A stretch of DNA of 64,000 bases, taken from positions 62,001 to 126,000 of the forward strand of contig JAKZRG010000010.1 of NCBI GenBank assembly GCA_047518265.1, given 5' to 3'. The translations under genes were made by a program, and so were the position numbers. Source of the stretch: Oceanospirillum sp047518265 (GTDB lineage Bacteria; Pseudomonadota; Gammaproteobacteria; Pseudomonadales; Halomonadaceae). The notes under the pieces were generated by a model. That model had not been told where the DNA came from. It saw nothing but the letters and a program-made list of their open reading frames with translations, and ran no database searches. Shown piece by piece: positions 26,501 to 41,500 of the stretch (position 1 is its first letter; every line of letters begins with the position of its first letter).

Positions 26501-29500
26501 CACCCTCACTCTGCAGCAGACCGTTTAACGTTAGTGCTTGCTGGTTATTCAGATTGATCAGGCCTGTGCTGACGACATCATTTATCTGTTCAACCGCCAG
26601 ATCCAGTGCATCAGCTGCAGAACCAATATTACTGGCCGTTAGGTTTAGCTCAGAAGCGATCAGGTTAGCCGTTTCACCATCGCTGGTATCCAGTATATCT
26701 CCTGCGACAGCGATAGTTGCTTGACCAGAAGCCAGATTGATCTCGCTGATCAGCAGATCATTACCAAGGGTTAGATTTAGATCACCACCTTGTGTATTAA
26801 TCTGGCTACCGGAGGTTTGGGTCATGGCACCGGAAACGTCCAGTGTCAGAGCACCGCTTTCAGTATTGATTTGGCTACCGCTGGCTTGAGTCATATCTCC
26901 GGCGACATTCAACGTGAAGTCACCACCGGAGGTATTCACTGTAGCGTTATCCGCCAGAGTGAAGTCTCCGCCAATACTCAACTGCTGTTCACCCGTACTG
27001 TTTAAAGTACCGTTCAGGATCAATCCGTTTTGCTCGGTCAGATAAACCGCACCGATACTGTTTAGCTCAGTCAGAGTGGTAATATCCAGATCTAGGGCAT
27101 CGGACTCCGTACCCACTCCAGCAGCATTCAAGGTGAGATCAGAAGCAATCAGGTTAGCGGTCTCTTCAGCACTGTTATCCAGTACATCACCTATCACGGT
27201 GATAACTGCTTGCCCCTGAGCCAGATCGATTTTACTGACAGATAAGCTTCCATCCACGGTCAGATCCAGATCACCATCCTGAGTGCGGAGAATACCGCCA
27301 ACAGCCTGAGTAAAGTCACCGGCAATACTTAAGGTTAAATCACCGCCCGCCGTATCCAATACACCTTCCGAGGATTGACTAAAGTCACCAGCCACCTCCA
27401 ACGTCAGATCACCGCCTTCAGTAGCGATAGAGTTTGCTGCAGACTGGATAAAGCCATTACCCACTTTAAGTGTTAAGGCTCCACCACCAGTAATAATGGC
27501 GTTATCGGAAAATTGGCTGAACATATCACTGATGCCCAGTGTCAGATCACCACCCAAGGAGTTAATCTCACTGCCTTGGGATTGCTGCAGATTACCGTCA
27601 ATGTCCAGTGACAAACTACCATTGGAAGTCAAATCGCCTATTAAAGTGAGATCGCCACTATTGGTCAGGTACAACGCCCCTTGGTTATTACTGGTTAAGG
27701 TATTCACGGTAAGGTCTATGGCGTTTGTTTCCGAGCCAATAGTATTGGCATTCAGCTCAACGCTGTTCGCAATCAGATGACTGTCATCAGATCCGTTTTC
27801 TTGATGATCGGCACCACTATTATCCAGCAAATCGCCTGTAATATTCAGTACCGCCTGACCTTCTGCCAACTCAATACGATTCAGTAACAGGTTACCATCA
27901 ACAGTCAAAGTCAGATCACCTTGAGCAGATGAGATAACACTATCACTGTTCTGAGTCAGATCGCCCACAACCGTCAACTGGAGATTATTCTGAGCAGACA
28001 GCCCACCTTTTAACGTCAGGCTATTCTGTACATTCAGATAGATAGCATCAGAGCTAGCGACAGTATCCAAAGTATCAATGGCCAGATCCAGTGCATCAGT
28101 ATCGACACCTAGGCTACCGGCGCTCAGGCTAACCTCAGAAGCAATTAGGTTAGCGATTTCTGCCTCACTGTTATCTAAAAGATCGCCAGATACTATGATA
28201 TCAGCCTGGCCCGCAGCCAGATCAATTTCGCTGATTAACAGATCCGCTTCGATATCCAGCCTTAGATCACCACCAAAAGTACTGATACGACTGCCCGAGG
28301 TTTGTGTCAGGCTACCCGTTGTATTGATGACCAGCTGACCTCCCTGAGTGCTGATCACGCTGTCTGCGTTTTGAGTGAGATCACCCGCAACAGTCAAGGT
28401 TTGATCACCGACACTTTGCAGCTCACCATTCAGAGTCAGCGCCTTATCATTGCTCAGAGCAATCAGGCCTGTGCTGGTTATGCCTGCTAAGGAATCAATG
28501 GATAGATCCACTGCATCAGATTCTGTCGTGGCATCTATACCAATATTGCCAGCGGTTAGGGTTAGCTCAGAAGCTAACAGGTTGGCGTCTTCAGCATCAC
28601 TGTTATCCAGTAGATCACCAGAGATAGCGATCTGTGCCAGACCGGTCGCCAGATTAATCTCGCTAATAGCCATATCGCCATCAACGGTTAGATTAATATC
28701 ACCACTTTCAGTCTGAATTGAACTGCCAGAAGCTTGCGTCAGATCACCATCGATAACCAGTGTCAGGTCATGGCCTTGTGTCTGAAGTATGCTATTAGCA
28801 TCCTGATGCAGAACTCCCGCTACTGTCAGGCTCAATGCGCCATCACTTTGCAGTAAACCCTTTAGATTTAAATCACTCAGACTGTTCAGATTAATCAGCC
28901 CAGTACTGTTCACATCACCTAAAGAGTCAACAGCCATATCCAGAGTATCTGCCTCGGAGCCGATATTTACTGCGCTTAGGTTCAGTTCAGAAGCGATCAG
29001 ATTAGAAGCATCACCATTGCTATTATCCGTAAGATCACCACCAATGGTTAGATCCGCTACACCCGAAATCAGATTCATCTGACTGAGGCGAAAATCTTCA
29101 GCAACCGTGAGTATCAGGTCACCATGATCCGTATTGATCTGACCACCAGATGTTTGTGTCATGGCACCGGAAACATTCAGTGTTAACGCATTACCAGAGG
29201 TACTGATCAAACTGCTAGCCGCTAGGTTCAGATCACCGCCGATCACCAATGTTTGATCACCAGTACTTTGCAGGCTTCCGGTCAGGGTCAGACTATCGTC
29301 TTCATTCAGATAAACCCCACCGTCACTGATCAGGTTCGTTAAAGTATCAATGGCCAGATCCAGAGCATTACCATCAGAACCCACTCCAGTAGCCGTTAAG
29401 CTCAACGTTGAAGCGATTAAGCTTGCTTCAACAGGATTTGATAGGCCTGCATCGTGACTATCTAACAATGTGCCAGCAACCTCAATCATTGCCTGACCAT

Positions 29501-32500
29501 CTGTCAGATCCAACGTACTGATCAGAATATCGTCTCCGGCAACCAAAGACAGGTCACCGCCCGCAGTGCTGATCAAGCTATCCAGATGCTGAGTCAGACC
29601 ACCGGTTATTTCCAGCTGTAGATCACCGCCTTGGGTCATCACCTGACTATTAGCAGACTGACTTAAGTCACCAGCAATATTCAGAGTTAGCGTCGCATCA
29701 GAAACACTCAAGACACTATTTTCAGACTGAGTAAGATCCCCTGCCACGGTTAATGTCAGATCACCTTCACTTTGCAGTGAACCGCTCAGGTTTAATGCTT
29801 GTTCATTACTCAGGTTAATCAAACCACTTGCGGTGACATCAGCCAGCACATCCACAGCCAGATCCAAAGCATCGGTCTCGGTACCCAAATCAACCGCCGT
29901 CAGGCTCAGCTCAGAAGCGATCAAGTTCGCCGCTTCTTCACTGCTGTTATCCAGAAGATCGCCTGCGATGGTCATCATTGCTTGACCCGTCGCCAGATCA
30001 ATCTCACTCAATAACAGGTCAGCACCCACCGTAAGGTTTAGATTACCGCCCTCTGTTCCTATACGACTGCCCGAGGCTTGATCTACCGAGCCAGTCACAT
30101 CAACCGTCAGATCACCGCCAGCCGTATTGATATCACTAGCAGAACCTTGGGCCAGATCGCCTGCGACATTCAGCGTTAACTCACCACCCGAAGTATTCAG
30201 TGCACTGTTATCTGCCAGAGTAAGATCCCCGGCAATACTCAACTGTTGCTCACCGGTGCTAATTAACGTACCGGCTAGAGTCAGGTTATTTTGTTCGGTT
30301 AAATAGACCGATCCTGTACTGCTTAGCGCTGTTAAGGCATCAATATTCAGATCCAGAGCATCTGTATCAGAACCTACCTCAGCGGCACTTAGCGTTAGGC
30401 CAGAAGCGATCAGGTTGGCACTTTCAGTATCGCTGTTATCCAGAATAGCTCCTGAAATGTCCAGTACAGCCTGACCTTGAGCCAGATCCATTTCACTGAT
30501 CAGCAAGTCACCATCCACGATCAGAGTAAGGTCACCGCTTGTCGTACGAAGAACACCACCAACAGCCTGAGTAAAGTCACCGGCAATGTTCAGCGTTAAA
30601 TCCCCTCCATCGGTACTCAAAAGACCTTCTGAAGACTGAGTAAAGTCACCGCCCACTTCCAGGGTTAGATCACCACCATCAGTATCAATAGAGTTTTCAG
30701 CGGATTGAGTGAAGCCATTACCGATCTTAAGGGTCAGAGCACCGCCACCGGTGATAATGGCACTGTCAGAGAACTGGCTGAACATATCGTTAATGCCCAG
30801 AGTCAAATCACCGCCAAAGGAGTTAATTTCACTGCCTTCAGACTGTTGCAGATAACCGGCAATTTCCAGAGACAGATTGCCCGTAGAGGTTAGATCTCCC
30901 ATCAAGGTAAGATCTCTGTCATTACTCAGATATAGAGCGCCGGTGTTATGACTGATTAAGGTATTCACCGCCAAATCAATAGAGGCCGTACTTGAACCGA
31001 TATTATTGGCGTTTAGCTCAACACTATTTGCTGTTAGGTGACGGCTTTCTTCTGTATTGCCTTCACCGGTATCAATCGCATTGGTTTCTGCAGCGTCACC
31101 ATTGTGGTTATCCAGCAGATCACCTGTGATATTCAGCGTCGCTTGCCCTTCTGCCAGTTCAATGCGGCTAAGCAGCAAGTCGCCATCCACACTTAAGGTC
31201 AGATCACCTTCTGTCGAAGAGATCAGGCTCTGACTACTCTGAGTCAAAGTATCGGAAACGGTGAGCTGTATATCACCTTGAGCGGACAGATCACCATTTA
31301 AGGTTAAGCTATTCTGTACATTTAGATAGATATCAGTAGAGCTGGACACCTCTGTCAGGATATTAACAGCCAGATCAAGGGCCGCAGAATCGGTACCCAG
31401 AGTGTTCGCATTCAAGCTTAGTTCAGAAGCTGTTAGGTTAGCGCGACCCATCCCTTCCACGCCTCGGTTATCCAGTAAATCTCCAGAAACCGTAATTTGG
31501 CCAGAGCCGTCGGCCAGATCAATATGATTGACCAACAGATCCCCTGCAATATCCAAGGTCAGTTCACCGTTCGAGGTATCGATCAAAGCGCTAGAGGTTT
31601 GCACCAAAGAACCGGTTGTTTCAATAACCAGTGTTCCACCTTGCGTACTCATCACACTGTCGGCATCTTGGCTTAGGTCACCTTCCACTACCAGAGTTTG
31701 AGCACCAGAACTTTGCAACAGGCCGTTCAGACTCAATGCTTTGTTATTGCTCAGGTTGATTAACCCTGTACTAACCGTATCAATCAGACGCTCCACGGAT
31801 AGATCCAGCGCATCAACCTCAGAGCCTAAATTACCGGCATTCAGAGTTAGCTCTGAAGCGATGATATTCACCACATCATCACCGTTATTATCCAATACAT
31901 CACCAGCAACGGTTATTTGAGCTAGGCCCTCTGCCAGATTAATTTCGTTAAGGTACAGATCAGCACCTACGATGAGTGTTAGATCCCCACCGTTGCTGCT
32001 AATGGCACTACTATCGATTTGAGTCAGGCTACCGGCAACATTCAATTTCAGAGCTGTACCTTCCAGGTTTCCTGTCAGTATCAGGTCATCCTGCTCATTC
32101 AGGTTAATCAGATCGGTACTGGTCACCGTAGACAGCGTATTGACCGCCAGATCCAAGGCGTCAGATGCAGAACCGATAGCAGAAGCATTTAGGATTAACT
32201 CAGCAGCGGTCAAATTAACGCTTTCAGTACTACTGTTATCCAGTATTTGACCGGTCACCTCTAAAATCACAGCCCCATCAGTGGATTCAATCTCTGTGAC
32301 GAATAGATCGCCGGATACAATTAACTCAACATCACCGTTGGTACTGCTAATACGACTGTTACTGGTTTGAGTCAAACCACCCAGAACGGTTAATTGCTGA
32401 TCCCCCGTACTACTGACCAAACCAGACAGTGTCAGTGCGTTCAGACTGTTTAGATATAGATCTTCAGCACTGCTTACATCGACCAGAACATCAACTGCCA

Positions 32501-35500
32501 GATTCAGAGCATCTGTTGTACTACCGATATTACCCGCCGTTAGGCTTAATTCAGAGGCAATTAGGTTAGCGGTTTCAGCACTGCTATTATCCAGCAAATC
32601 ACCCGCAACAGAGATCTGAGCCTGACCGGATGCCAGATCAATTTGATTAAGTAGCAGATCACCCGCGGCATCCAGCACCAAATCACCGCCCGTAGTAGAA
32701 ATCATCCCGCCTTCATGTTGAACAAACTCACCTTGGACACTCAATGTTAAATGGCCACCCAACGTCACGAGGCTACCCGTAGAAGACTGAGTAAAGTCAC
32801 CATTGATATCCAGTGTAAGATCGCCACCTTCAGTCGTAATAGAATTATCTTCGGATTGGGTGAAGCCATTACCAATAACCAAAATCAAGGATCCGCCATC
32901 TGTATCAATAGCATTACCAGAAAATTGATTAAACATATTTCCAACAGAAAGAGTTAGCTCACCACCTTGAGTAACAATTTCACTGCCAGGAGCAAGTGAT
33001 AAATCACCGTCAACGGATAAAGATGTCGAGCCTGCACTATGCAGCACCCCTTGCAAGCTCAAATCAGACTGATCACTCAGGTGCAATTCACCTTGGCTGA
33101 TGATATCTCCAAGACTATTAACCGACAGATCTAAGGCATCGAAAACTGAACCAGCACTGGCGGCACTTAGACTCAATGCTGATGCGATCAGGTTGGCCTC
33201 TTCCATTGCACTGTTATCCAGCACATCCCCTGCCACCGTGATTTGAGCTGAGCCAGAAGCCAGGTCTATCTCACTCATCAGTAAATCAGTATTTACAGTG
33301 AGATTAAGATCGCCACCATAAGTTGTGATTTGGCTACCGTCTCTTTGATAAAGACTACCAGCGACCTCCAGATTTAGGTCACCGCTTTGACTATCAATCA
33401 AACTCTCTGATGCTTGCGTAAAGTCGCCTGTAACTATCAGGTTTTGCTCACCAACACTATAAAGTAAACCCGTTAATGTCAGACTATTTTGACTGGATAG
33501 GTTAATCAGACCAGAACTGGAAACATTAGTTAAAGAAATAACAGCCAGATCCAGAGCATCATCGCGTATACCTATAGATGCTGCATCTAGGGTTAACGAA
33601 TGAGCAATCAAATTAGGCTCTTCAGAATGGAGGTTATCCAGAATAACGCCGCCAATATTCAACATCGCCTGACCCGCAGCAAGATCGACTTCATTAATCA
33701 AAAAATCACCTGCCGTCGTGATCGCCAGATCACCACCGTCAGTGCTAATTCTACTGCCTTTAAGCTGCTCCAGAGATTCGGAAACGACCAGAGTAACCGG
33801 CGAGCCCATTGTTACAATATCGCTGTAACGGTCTTGAATCAGGTGTCCTGCAACATTTACGGATAAAGCCTCTGAACTACGTAAAGTGCCTACTAAAGTC
33901 AAATCACCTAACTGGTTAACATTCAGGTAACTCTGACTGATCACATCATGCCATGTACCAACAGATAGATTTAGCGCATTATCTAGCGAGCCCTCAACTG
34001 CACCAATAGAGCCTGCTGTTAGAGTCAATTCAGATGCTGTCAGATTAGCGCCTTCATCCGTACGGTTATCTAGGATACTTCCTGTAATCTCAAGTACAGC
34101 ATGTCCCACACCTAGATCAATGTTCGAGAGTAACAGATCTCCACCAACTCTCAGGGTTAAATCGGCCCAATCACTTTGTATGATGGTGCCATCTATTTGA
34201 GTCAGAGTACCTGCAACAGTCAGAACCTGTTCGCCCAAGCTACTCACTAAGCCATTCAGCACTAAGTCATTCTGTTCAGAAAGATAAATAACACTGGAAC
34301 TGGTTAATTGCTTGACCTCATCAATGGCCATATCAAGTGCGTTACGAGCCAGCCCCACACTTCCAGCTTGCAGATCCAGAGACTCTGCACTTAAATTAAT
34401 CTGACCGATGTCTCCGTTATCCAGAATTTGGCCAATAACATCCAACTCAGCCAAGCCATTTAATACCTGAATATAATTGACATAGAGGTCATTATTAACG
34501 GTCAGTCGTAGATCACCTGATACGACATGTAATTGAGCGCCGGATAACTGGGTTAGGCTGCCATTAACGGTTAGATCCAACGTTCCGATAAGAGTCTCTA
34601 CAATACTATCTGCAGTTTGTATCAAAGAACCATCAACTGTCAGTACAGCATCGTCAATACTCTGGAAGGTACCACTAAGAACAGTTTCCCCCTGACCATA
34701 CAGGTAAATGCCGTTACGACTGATAACATCTTTAAGATCCGCAACAGCCATTTCAATACTGTTTATATCAGTACCAATATGGGCGGCAGATACCTTAAGA
34801 GAACCTGCAATAAGATTAATATCATCTGTTAATTGGCTATCATAGAGACCATCATTCAGAGTGAAGGCAGCGTGTCCAGTCCCCAGATCAACATCATTGA
34901 TGACAAAACCCGCTGTGCTGGTTAACGTAAAATCACCGCCAGCAGTATCAATTCTCCCTGTTTTTCCTTGATCAAAACCACCATCATCATCACTGCCGGT
35001 CTCAAGTATCAGATGACCACCATGGGTCAATACTTCACTGTAAAAATACTGATCCAAACTCCCTGATACAGTCAGTACCAGATCCCCTTGACTGCTTAAT
35101 ATGCCGGATAAAGCTAAATCACCGGTTTGATTAAAATAAATGGCCCCAGTACTAACTACATTATTCAGGTGGGAAGACAACTCCAGATCTAGGGCATTAT
35201 CCTCGGTACCAACAGACCCAGCAGTTAATGTCAGAACACTTGCAACTAGGTTGGTCGTATCATCACCATAGCTGTCGGTTATCGCCCCAGTCACATCAAT
35301 GACAGCATCACCTGAACCAAGATTCAATAGACCTACAGACAGATTGCCACCAACATTCAGACTAAGGTCATGATCTGTTGTTTCTATAACCGCACCTACG
35401 ACTTGAACAAAGTCTCCACCAGTACGTAAAACTATATCGCCTGATTCAGCCAGAATAAGACTGTCGCCTAACTGTTCAAGGCTGTCTTCTTCTTCTAGGA

Positions 35501-38500
35501 AAATCCCAGTGCCACTAGACAGATTCCCTAGGTAATTAATCGCTAAATCAATATCACCTTCACCTTGCTGGCCAATAGCATTGGCACTGACAGACAAAAC
35601 ATCTGCAGTTATATTGGCGTTTTCACTCAGGGTATTATCAATAATATTGCCCTGAACGTTTAAGGATACTCCTTGGGCAGCATCAATTTCTGCTAAAGAC
35701 AGATCGCCTTGGGTTGTTAAAGTAACCGAACCGGTATCTGCAGTAATCCGGCCACCCTCTTGCATCTCGATACCATCCTCACCCTCAGCATTCAAGTCTG
35801 CACCTTGAAGGTTTAGATGACCCAGTTCAGTAAACTGAATCTCCTGCGCATCCAGTGTCAATTGATCACCGGTATAAATTAACTCACCTTCAAACCAGAT
35901 GCCTTCCGAAGCTTTAATATTGGCAGAAGAGGTATTAAAGACACTATCGCGCACAATCACTTTACCGTGCACCACAATATCCAAATCACCTAGATAATCT
36001 CCTTCCAGAATCAGATCCTGATAGAACTCACCTACTAAGCCTGTACGCAGATCATAATTATCCGAGTTAACTTCCAGATCCGTTTCATCCGCTGAGGATT
36101 TCAGTTTTACTGCATGACCGATAATATCGTTATCGATATCATCCGCCTGTTTTTCTACAATCACACCTCTTGCGGTAGCGTCCAAAGTCCCCTGTTCAGC
36201 ACCCACATCAATAAAGTTAATCAGAATATCTTCATCGGATGACAACAGTAGTCGATTATCTTCAACGTCGTTGGTAAATTGGAAACTGTCGATTGTAAGA
36301 TCGTTATAGGCACTGATACTCATCAGGCCGCTATGTTGCTGGGAGTTCACCACATCAATACTATTAGCATCTACTAATAAGACCTGACTGTTCACCGCCT
36401 GTGCATCGACACTTAAAGTGTCCACATCGAATAATAATTGGGTGCTTCCAACTAGACTCAGCTCTAATTCATTGGCTTCCAAGCGGACATTTTCTCTGTC
36501 AGCCTGATGAATACTTGAACCACTGTTTAGAGTAATTCTACCTGTAGCGACAAGGTCTTCAACATTCAGAATACCTTGAGTCGTTAACGTAATATTCGTA
36601 CCGGCATCCAACAAAGTACCTTCCTGCTGGGTAAAGCTTGTTCCGGTAGTAATATTCAGAGATTGTTCTGTATTTATAACACCAGCATCAAATTCACCAC
36701 TGACATCAATGGTCAGATTACGGCTACTAATATGACTATTCACTAACTGAACAAAGTCACCGGTAATATCAAGAGTAAGATCACCCTCAACATCAATACC
36801 AACGACTGAAACAGATCCCCCTGTATTAGCGATCATATCACCCGCAACAGTCACTCCCGACAACGCAACGGAGGAGCCTGCATTAATGCTCAGATTATTC
36901 TCTACATCTATACCAACAACCGACAGGGCAGTACCGGTATTGATGGTCAGATCCGTACCTACCTGCCAGAGCGTAACGTCACGCTGTAGTAAGGCTGCAC
37001 CAGCAGTTAAGGTTACCGCCTGCTGTGAGACAAGGTTGCCCAGAGTTAAATCACTGCTGGTATCCAGTTGAATATTTGTTGCAGAAATATCTGTACCTAC
37101 AACCTGAGTAAAATCACCCGATGTATTTAAAACGGTCAGATCATCCGCTGCAGACACTTGCCCCAACCAAATATCACCCGCTGCCGTGATATCAATACCA
37201 GCACCCGCAATAATATGGTCTGAGCCATTATGGTTTATACCAGCCCCGGAGTTAATATCCATATCAGTCGTAGTATCCAACTGACGTAAGGTCATACTCC
37301 CTATTGAGGATAACTGCAGATCATTAGAAGAAAGAGAAGCCAACTCGCCTTGATGGAAGCCACCTGCTGAGTTAATAACCAAAGCACCAGAAACATCAAG
37401 AGCCGAGCTATTCCCCAACGTAATGTCACTTTGACTCGTCGTCAGACTCAGAGCACCCTGAACCTCGATAACGCTTTCATTGTGTTGCTCAAAACGATCT
37501 GCCTGTAACGTCAGATCAGTATCAACCGAGACACTGGCCAGAGTTAGATCACCACCTGTTGTCAGTGACACTTCAGGTACTGTGATTTGAGATCCGGCTT
37601 CAGCCGTAATATCACCACCGGCGTTGAGTGTAAGAAGGTCAGATACTATCAGATCACCCAAGCCCAAATTACCTGTAACATCCACAACAACCTGATCAGC
37701 TAGGTCATCCTGTACTACAGGTTTTGTCAGTAGTGTTGCAAGCACTCCCGATGCGACCAATTGATCATACTGGCGCTGAGCCGCCTCTTCCTGCATTCCT
37801 TGTGGCATTTCAGTAACAGACAAGGATTCCAGATCTCCCGTAATATCCAGAGTCACTCGGGAACCGGTAATAATATTAATCTCGCCCTGAGACACATCAG
37901 AAGTAATGATCAAAGGATCATTCTCAGGTAAGTCACCAGGAAACAAACTACCGTTGCCTAAGGTAATACCAATCTGATCAAAACCTTGTTGGCCGAAATT
38001 CAGCGTCTGAGTCATTGGTGCCTGTTCAATACGGGCTTCAAGACCATCGATCACTGTTTGATCGTTAATAAGCATCAAGGACTCAGCCGTTAACTGAACG
38101 GATTTAACCTCAATAGTCGTTAATGCAACACCATCCAGATCAAACAGCTTACCTGCCAGATCACTAATCAGGTTATCAACCGTATAGCCATCAGTACCAT
38201 TCTGCAGTTTGCTATAAGATTCAGAGACCAAAGTCTTATCATCGTCATGCACCAGATAGAATCCTGGTACCTTCTGGCCGGGATTATCCAGATCAGACTC
38301 GACACCCGCCCAAACCTTCAGTCCGTGCAAATACTCTGCATAGAACACCTGATCCGTTTCGTGATAAAGGTAATCGCTTCGATTCGCCGGGTAGTCCCCA
38401 TTAGCAAATTCAGAGGAATCATCGTAATAGGTCATATCGTGGTATTCATTGACCACTTTATGCACATCAAGGTAAGTCGCGGGGGCATAGATGGAAAGCG

Positions 38501-41500
38501 TCTCCATCTGTTCACCATCAGCATTACCATCAGTATCTACATGAACAACTGGGTTATCTGACGCTAGGTACAGTTGGTTTAATGCAGACAGCGAAACCTC
38601 ATGGCCTCTGGTTTTCAGAGTTCCATCCAGCATTAAGGTATCAGCGGATTCAAATGCTATTTTCTCAGCACTAAAGATCTGTGACGTATTGATCGCCATG
38701 AGATTACCGGATTTCAGTTCCAGTAAGACATTAGCATCCAACAAACCTTCAGCTTCCAAAGCCCCTGCAGAATGCAGAATCAAACTACCACCAGAAACAC
38801 CCAACCCATTGCCAGTGTCCTGAATAGCGATATCGCCTTGTTCTGACGTCAATCGTATAACACCATCAAGCATATTGGCCGATACGGCCTCAACCACCAG
38901 GGTACCGTCACTCCTAACACTAACCCCCTGATTTCCATATACGTCCTTCAGTACCAGACCATTAACAAACTGGTCCAGAGTCACTTCATTCAGCAGGGTT
39001 TTATAAGCGACTAACTGCTCATACTGGGTGGCAGACAGCTCTGTAGTCAGATCAATAATAGACTGATGACTTAATGCAACAACCTGTTGTGTCAGTAACT
39101 CACTGTCACTCATTCCCTCTTGAACAACACCTGTCGCCAATAATTGAGTATTCAACGCCTCAACTTGTGCAAAGCTTTCAATGGCCTCAAATAGTTTTTC
39201 CAAATGAAGCTGAGAACCATGAATATCAGCCTTAAAAGAAGCCAACGCCGTCTGATAAGACTGAAGCTGCTCCACCTGACCTGTCGTTAAAGCATGGGAC
39301 TCAGAAATGTCCCACAATAGTACCTGTTGTTCAAACAAGGTTTGTTCATTCAATAAGGCAAATGACTCATCAGACAAACGCAGATCTTCTGCTGTAATCG
39401 TCTCTAACTGACCTTTGAATAACAGAACATCTTCTTCCAGCGTTACCAGGGACTCATACTGATTTATTAGATCGACCGTTAACCAATCAGGTGTCCAAGT
39501 ATCCCGGTCAAAAGTGCCCAGATATTCAAGACTGTTTTCGTGATTGGTCAGCTCAATCAGTCCTTGTTGAGCATTAAGAAGCAGGCTGTTGGCCATAATA
39601 TCCATACCAACAATAGACTTTTCAGCCGTTAGATTCAGCTCATTTGCGGTTAAATGAAGAGTATTTTCCTGCAGCTCTAGTCCATTGATACTATCGCCGG
39701 ACGACAAGGTAATATCCTTGGCACTATTAAGCAGAACAATTTCACCAATACTCAGGGAACCCTGAGTATTTAACGTCAGATCCCCATCGATAACAGAGAT
39801 CTGCTCTAAGGTTATATCGCTTTGACCATCTGATATAAAGACATCGCCGCCCCCATACGTTTCCAGGCTTAGGGCATTAATCTGATTAAGGGTTAAATCA
39901 ACGCCACCAGCAGCTTGTATATCCAGACGGTTCGCATTCACACCAGTGAAGGTGTTAGTACTGTTGATAGCTCCTGCTACTGCCAGAGTAATATCGCTAT
40001 CGCCTAAAGTGGATAATGCACCATTTAGAGTTAAACCGGATTCAGCACCATCGCTATACACCACGACAGAGATGTCATTGTTCTCATCTTCGGTACGGAT
40101 TAATGCATTATCCAGCGTTAATGCACCATAGTTGGTTAAACGGATAGCACCATCACTCACCTTAATATCGGCCGTCATGGATAAACCATTATCAATGCTT
40201 AAGTCACCCCCACCGGTAATATCCACATCCATACTACTGGTATTAGTGAGAGCAACGATTCGATCCTTTGCCTGTAAGGTCATAGAATCAGCAGTTACTT
40301 GACCTCCGGTGTGAACAATCTGTCCGCTTTCAGCGATCAGGCTCAAATCACCATTGGTTGTCACAGACATATTTTGTAACTGAATATTACCGGCATTACT
40401 ACCAGCAGAAATATGAATAGAACCGTCCAGCGTAGTAAACAAGTCTGCATCAATATTGGCAACAACACGCCCAGCACCGCTTTGACCGGCATCAATATCG
40501 ATCAAATGACCAGCGCTTAAAGTATTCTCGATAAGAATATTACGGCCCGCATCCACTTCCAGTGTGTCCATCACAGTGACAGCCCCCGCCAACAAGGCAT
40601 CACCACCAGCATCAACTGTTAGCTCACTACGACCATCGGTATCACCGTCATCGACAGTAATTTTAGATGAGTTGGCCAGCGTGACATCGCCGTCTGCCGT
40701 CAGATAAATTCCTTTAGCAGCACTTAATAGAGACTCTGCAGCCAGTGTCTGACCATCATCAACCACACCATCAGGCAGCAGACCTTCTACTGTCAGATCC
40801 TCACCGGAGATAATACTAATCTGACCTTCGCCAATCTCAGCACTGATACGAGCACTGATATCAACATTACCACCCGCGGTAATGGTCACCTCACCGGCAG
40901 AGATAGCATCATGATCAAACTCGCCGTAATCAAAGGAACCACCGTCTTCAAGAATACGATTGCTGCGATTAGACGTTTGCTCTTCATAGATAGGATCATT
41001 ACGCCATAGGGTAACGACCTTCTCTTTAACCACTTTTACTTCGTCTTCAACCGTAACAGACTGAGTACGATCTTCTGTAACATCCGTTTCACCGCTCACC
41101 CATTGGTAGTTAAGCGTTAAACGAGAGTCATAAACATCGTTCCAGGTTGAGGTCCAGTTGTATTCGTAATCTTTAAAGTCTTCATAGACATTATTGGCCT
41201 TCCAATAAGGAAGGTATTCAATAATAGTCCACCGAAACCCCATACCTGTAACATGACTCCAGGTGCCATCCATTAGATCAATTTCAACAAAGTCAGCGGT
41301 ATGATCATAAGTTTGACCCGAAGCCCAGTTAGGTTCAAAAGTACCTCGTCCTAGAACTCCTACGGCATCCCACCAATCTGAATCACCTGTAACATCCGTT
41401 AAAATAACAAGGGTGTCATTAGCATCATCCCAACGGCCATAGCCAATCCAAGCATCATCCTCACTATTTGAGGTACCATATAAATCATCAATGTTTTGGG